From the NCBI GenBank assembly GCA_024642065.1, contig JAHEBW010000046.1:97152-161151 (forward strand): DNA of 64,000 bases, read 5' to 3'. Below are positions 59,435-64,000 of this stretch, one piece after another. Numbering within the stretch: position 1 is the stretch's first letter; each line of letters opens with the position of its first letter. The notes beneath the pieces are model-generated. The model was given only the letters and a program-made list of their open reading frames with translations, was not told the origin of the DNA and did not search any database. Source of the stretch: Polynucleobacter sp. GTDB taxonomy: Bacteria > Pseudomonadota > Gammaproteobacteria > Burkholderiales > Burkholderiaceae. The position numbers were made by a program, and so were the translations under genes.

Positions 59435-60130
59435 TTAAGCTGCTAATGAGTTTTGGTCAACACGTACGCCTGCACCCATGGTGCTGCTTACGGCAACTTT
59501 TCTCAAATAGATACCCTTACTAGCAGCAGGTTTTGCTTTATTCAAAGCATCCAAAAGTGCTAATAAGTTATTTTTCAATGCGCCTGGTTCAAATGAACGA
59601 CGACCGATCGTTGCGTGAACGATACCGGCTTTGTCAACACGGAACTGAACTTGACCTGCTTTTGCATTTTTAACTGCACCAGCAACGTCCGGGCTCACTG
59701 TGCCAACCTTAGGGTTAGGCATCAAGCCTCTTGGTCCCAAGATCTGACCCAATGTACCAACGATACGCATTGCATCTGGAGATGCGATCAAAATATCAAA
59801 ATCAATTTTGCCGCCTTTGATTTGGTCAGCTAAATCTTCCATACCAACAATTTCTGCACCAGCGGCTTTAGCTTGTTCAGCTTTTTCACCTTGAGCAAAA
59901 ACCGCTACACGTACTGACTTACCTGTACCAGCTGGCAATACAACTGAGCCACGAACAACTTGGTCAGATTTCTTAGCATCAATACCTAATTGAACAGCAA
60001 CGTCGATAGACTCATCGAACTTAGCAGTTGCAAATTCTTTAACAAGGCTTAGAGCCTCATCGATAGGGTAAAACTTATTACGGTCTACTTTTGCTTGAAA
60101 AGCAGCAACGCGTTTAGAAACTTTAGCCAT
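59435..60130 (-). CDS. rplA: 50S ribosomal protein L1
   Basis: [32 protein letters not shown]. Confidence 0.98.
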   Translation of the reverse strand: MAKVSKRVAAFQAKVDRNKFYPIDEALSLVKEFATAKFDESIDVAVQLGIDAKKSDQVVRGSVVLPAGTGKSVRVAVFAQGEKAEQAKAAGAEIVGMEDLADQIKGGKIDFDILIASPDAMRIVGTLGQILGPRGLMPNPKVGTVSPDVAGAVKNAKAGQVQFRVDKAGIVHATIGRRSFEPGALKNNLLALLDALNKAKPAASKGIYLRKVAVSSTMGAGVRVDQNSLAA

Positions 60131-60132
60131 GA

Positions 60133-60564
60133 TTAGAGTCCTTCCACAGTGATACCCATAGAGCGGGCGCTACCAGCGATTGTGCGAACAGCTGCATCCA
60201 TATCTGCGGCTGTAAGGTCAGGCATTTTTGCCTTAGCAATTTCCTCAGCTTGTGCGCGAGTAATTTTGCCAACCTTGTCTGTGTGTGGGCGTGGAGAACC
60301 TTTTTCCAACTTAGCAGCTTTTTTAATCAAAACTGTTGCTGGAGGTGTCTTCATCACAAATGTGAAGCTCTTGTCTGCAAACGCTGTGATCACAACTGGA
60401 ATTGGAAGACCTGGTTCCATGCTCTGTGTTTGCGCGTTAAACGCTTTACAGAATTCCATAATGTTCAAACCGCGTTGACCTAACGCAGGACCAACTGGTG
60501 GCGATGGATTCGCTTTACCGGCTGGGATTTGTAGCTTAATAAAGCCAATAATCTTCTTTGCCAT
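60133..60564 (-). CDS. rplK: 50S ribosomal protein L11
   Basis: [44 protein letters not shown] (start after ORF-track start). Confidence 0.98.
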   Translation of the reverse strand: MAKKIIGFIKLQIPAGKANPSPPVGPALGQRGLNIMEFCKAFNAQTQSMEPGLPIPVVITAFADKSFTFVMKTPPATVLIKKAAKLEKGSPRPHTDKVGKITRAQAEEIAKAKMPDLTAADMDAAVRTIAGSARSMGITVEGL

Positions 60565-60682
60565 TTTTATACTCCAATAATGGTGCATCTATAAAAGATC
60601 ACCGTTGAGTAAAACGCCTTGTTAGAGCGGCAACCCTAACTCAGCTCCTCATACAAACCTGTTTACACAGGTCTGTAAATCT

Positions 60683-61252
60683 TTACATCTTTTCTACCTG
60701 ACCGAACTCAAGCTCTACAGGTGTGCCACGACCGAAGATCGTTACAGAAACTCTCAAACGAGATTTTTCATAGTTAACTTCTTCTACGTTGCCGTTAAAG
60801 TCAGTGAATGGGCCCTCTTTAACTCGAACCATTTCACCCACCTCAAACAATGTTTTTGGTTTTGGCTTATCAACGCCCGCTTGCATCTGGTCCATAATTT
60901 TTTGAACTTCTGCAGGAGAGATTGGTGACGGTTTATTTCTAACGCCGCCTACAAACCCAGTGACCTTTGGCGTGTTTTTAACCAAGTGCCATGTCTCATC
61001 AGTCATTTCCATTTCGATAAGAACATAACCAGGGAAAAAGCGGCGCTCAGAAACAGCCTTTTGGCCACTCTTGATCTCAACAACCTCTTCCGATGGCACT
61101 AAAATTTTGCCAAACTTTTCAGCCATACCAGAGCGAGAAATACGCTCTGCTAAACCTTTTTGCACACTCTTTTCCATACCAGAATATGCATGAATAACGT
61201 ACCAGCGCATATTGCCGCTAGTTTGTAAATTGGCTATTACTTGCTCAGACAT
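60683..61252 (-). CDS. nusG: transcription termination/antitermination protein NusG
   Basis: [52 protein letters not shown]. Confidence 0.97.
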   Translation of the reverse strand: MSEQVIANLQTSGNMRWYVIHAYSGMEKSVQKGLAERISRSGMAEKFGKILVPSEEVVEIKSGQKAVSERRFFPGYVLIEMEMTDETWHLVKNTPKVTGFVGGVRNKPSPISPAEVQKIMDQMQAGVDKPKPKTLFEVGEMVRVKEGPFTDFNGNVEEVNYEKSRLRVSVTIFGRGTPVELEFGQVEKM

Positions 61253-61259
61253 CTTTAAC

Positions 61260-61634
61260 TCACTTCCAACCGAGGAATACAGAGAAAACTAACCACTCAA
61301 TGAGTTTGTCAGCAGTCCATAAGAACAACGCCATAACCACAACAAACGCAAATACCACTAGAGTCATTTGCGTTGTTTCTTTACGACTTGGCCATACAAC
61401 TTTTTTTGCCTCAGCAACTGATTCTTTGGCGTACGCTAAAAAGCGTTTGCCATCAGCCGAAACAGCAGCAATAACAATTGCTACCGCAAAGCCACCCAAC
61501 AACACAGCCAATCTCATCCAAATTGTTTGAGATGCCAATGTGTAATAAGCAACTAAGGAAAGAATAACAACAAGACCAGCGAGGATTAGCATCCAGCTGG
61601 TTTTGTTTTCTTGTTCGACTGATATCTGTGACAT
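61260..61634 (-). CDS. secE: preprotein translocase subunit SecE
   Basis: Start at [40 protein letters not shown]. Confidence 0.95.
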   Translation of the reverse strand: MSQISVEQENKTSWMLILAGLVVILSLVAYYTLASQTIWMRLAVLLGGFAVAIVIAAVSADGKRFLAYAKESVAEAKKVVWPSRKETTQMTLVVFAFVVVMALFLWTADKLIEWLVFSVFLGWK

Positions 61635-61650
61635 ATTTTTCAGTTTGCTG

Positions 61651-61726
61651 TGGCAGGGGCGGAGGGCATCGAACCCCCAACCTTCGGTTTTGGAGACCGA
61701 CACTCTGCCAATTGAGCTACGCCCCT
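61651..61726 (-). tRNA. tRNA-Trp(CCA)
   Basis: AGGGGCGTAGCTCAATTGGCAGAG...GGTCTCCAAAACC...GGGGGTTCGATGCCCTCCGCCCCTGCCA; 76 nt, CCA encoded. Confidence 0.97.
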
Positions 61727-61734
61727 TACGTTCA

Positions 61735-62925
<1,191 letters not shown>

Positions 62926-62957
62926 TTTTCAGCCTCAATTAATTGGATACCAAACTC

Positions 62958-63032
<75 letters not shown>

Positions 63033-63051
63033 AAACTTATGCCACCATTAC

Positions 63052-63126
63052 TGGAGCGGGTAGAGGGAGTCGAACCCTCGTCTCTAGCTTGGAAGGCTAG
63101 GGTAATAGCCGTTATACGACACCCGC
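63052..63126 (-). tRNA. tRNA-Gly(TCC)
   Basis: GCGGGTGTCGTATAACGGCTATTACCCTAGCCTTCCAAGCTAGAGACGAGGGTTCGACTCCCTCTACCCGCTCCA. Confidence 0.97.
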
Positions 63127-63181
63127 CAGGCACTTCACTCACCCACAACACACAACTTTTTACTGCAACTACAAATACATC

Positions 63182-63267
63182 TGGTGGGGAGGGATGGATT
63201 CGAACCAACGTAGGCGTAAGCCAACAGATTTACAGTCTGCCCCCTTTAGCCACTCGGGCACCTCCCC
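63182..63267 (-). tRNA. tRNA-Tyr(GTA)
   Basis: GGGGAGGTGCCCGAGTGGCTAAAGGGGGCAGACTGTAAATCTGTTGGCTTACGCCTACGTTGGTTCGAATCCATCCCTCCCCACCA; 86 nt with long variable arm. Confidence 0.97.
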
Positions 63268-63278
63268 GTTAACCGCAT

Positions 63279-63308
63279 ATTATTACTTAAATCAACGACT
63301 TTTGTCAA
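63279..63308 (-). promoter_or_regulatory. putative promoter of tRNA-Tyr/Gly/Thr-tuf-tRNA-Trp-secE-nusG operon
   Basis: Reverse strand TTGACA (63308-63303), 18 nt, AATAAT (63284-63279), GC-containing discriminator before tRNA-Tyr. Confidence 0.65.
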
Positions 63309-63347
63309 TTACAGTAATAAGAAAAAACAAAATATCCCTACAAAGCA

Positions 63348-63377
63348 AAACGCCCAGATCATTCGATCTGGGCGTTT
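63348..63377 (-). terminator. rRNA operon terminator
   Basis: AAACGCCCAGATC ATTC GATCTGGGCGTTT, 13-bp perfect arms; reverse strand continues TTTTGCTTTG. Confidence 0.9.
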
Positions 63378-63385
63378 CTAAAAGG

Positions 63386-63502
63386 TGCCTGGCAATTACT
63401 TACTTTCACACGGGTAATCCGCACTATCATCAGCGTAGAGTCGTTTCACGGTCCTGTTCGGGATGGGAAGGGGTGGTTCCAACTCGCTATTGTCACCAGG
63501 CA
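63386..63502 (-). rRNA. rrf: 5S ribosomal RNA
   Basis: TGCCTGGTGACAATAGCGAGTTGGAACCACCCCTTCCCATCCCGAACAGGACCGTGAAACGACTCTACGCTGATGATAGTG... Confidence 0.95.
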
Positions 63503-63608
63503 TAGAGGGTAGGTTGCTTGTTTATTCAACAAACAACCAAATTCGAGTAAGCAATTGGGAGTGACCGATCAAAAACGGCACTACATATTCGCACAAAAGT
63601 GCTTGTTA

Positions 63609-64000
<392 letters not shown>

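Overview
This 64 kb window is a core-genome segment of a low-to-mid GC betaproteobacterium. Gene order and protein character look Burkholderiaceae/Polynucleobacter-like; that assignment is inferred and was not searched. Almost all genes are on the minus strand. In coordinate order it contains: hisG (partial), murA, a bolA-like gene, an ABC-2 exporter and the mla phospholipid-transport cluster; gltD/gltB; a solitary IS200/RAYT-like transposase gene; dgt-aroB-aroK; a very compact secretin plus a small membrane protein where a full pilMNOPQ locus is usually found; divergent mrcA; cyaY/lptM/lysA; a System II cytochrome c biogenesis block (ccsA, resB, cytochrome c4); engB, hemB, dsbD, cutA; the alpha, spc, S10 and str ribosomal operons; rpoC/rpoB, rplL/J/A/K, nusG, secE; tRNA-Trp, a second tuf, tRNA-Thr/Gly/Tyr; 5S rRNA and the 3' part of 23S rRNA. 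I see no prophage, CRISPR array, defence island or obvious new multi-gene system. Points worth a second look: (1) a secretin that appears to lack both the AMIN region and the N1 (KH-like) domain, next to one 170-aa ORF in place of pilM/N/O/P; (2) a RAYT-like gene whose HUH motif reads Y-V-H, with a REP-like inverted repeat that overlaps the predicted gltBD -35 box; (3) three copies of one arm forming mutually exclusive hairpins between rplL and rpoB; (4) dyad symmetries overlapping promoter boxes at several ribosomal operon boundaries, including an S10-operon promoter placed after rpsJ; (5) two tuf copies identical over about 1.2 kb. All calls were made by reading the sequence and ORF translations; no database search was run.
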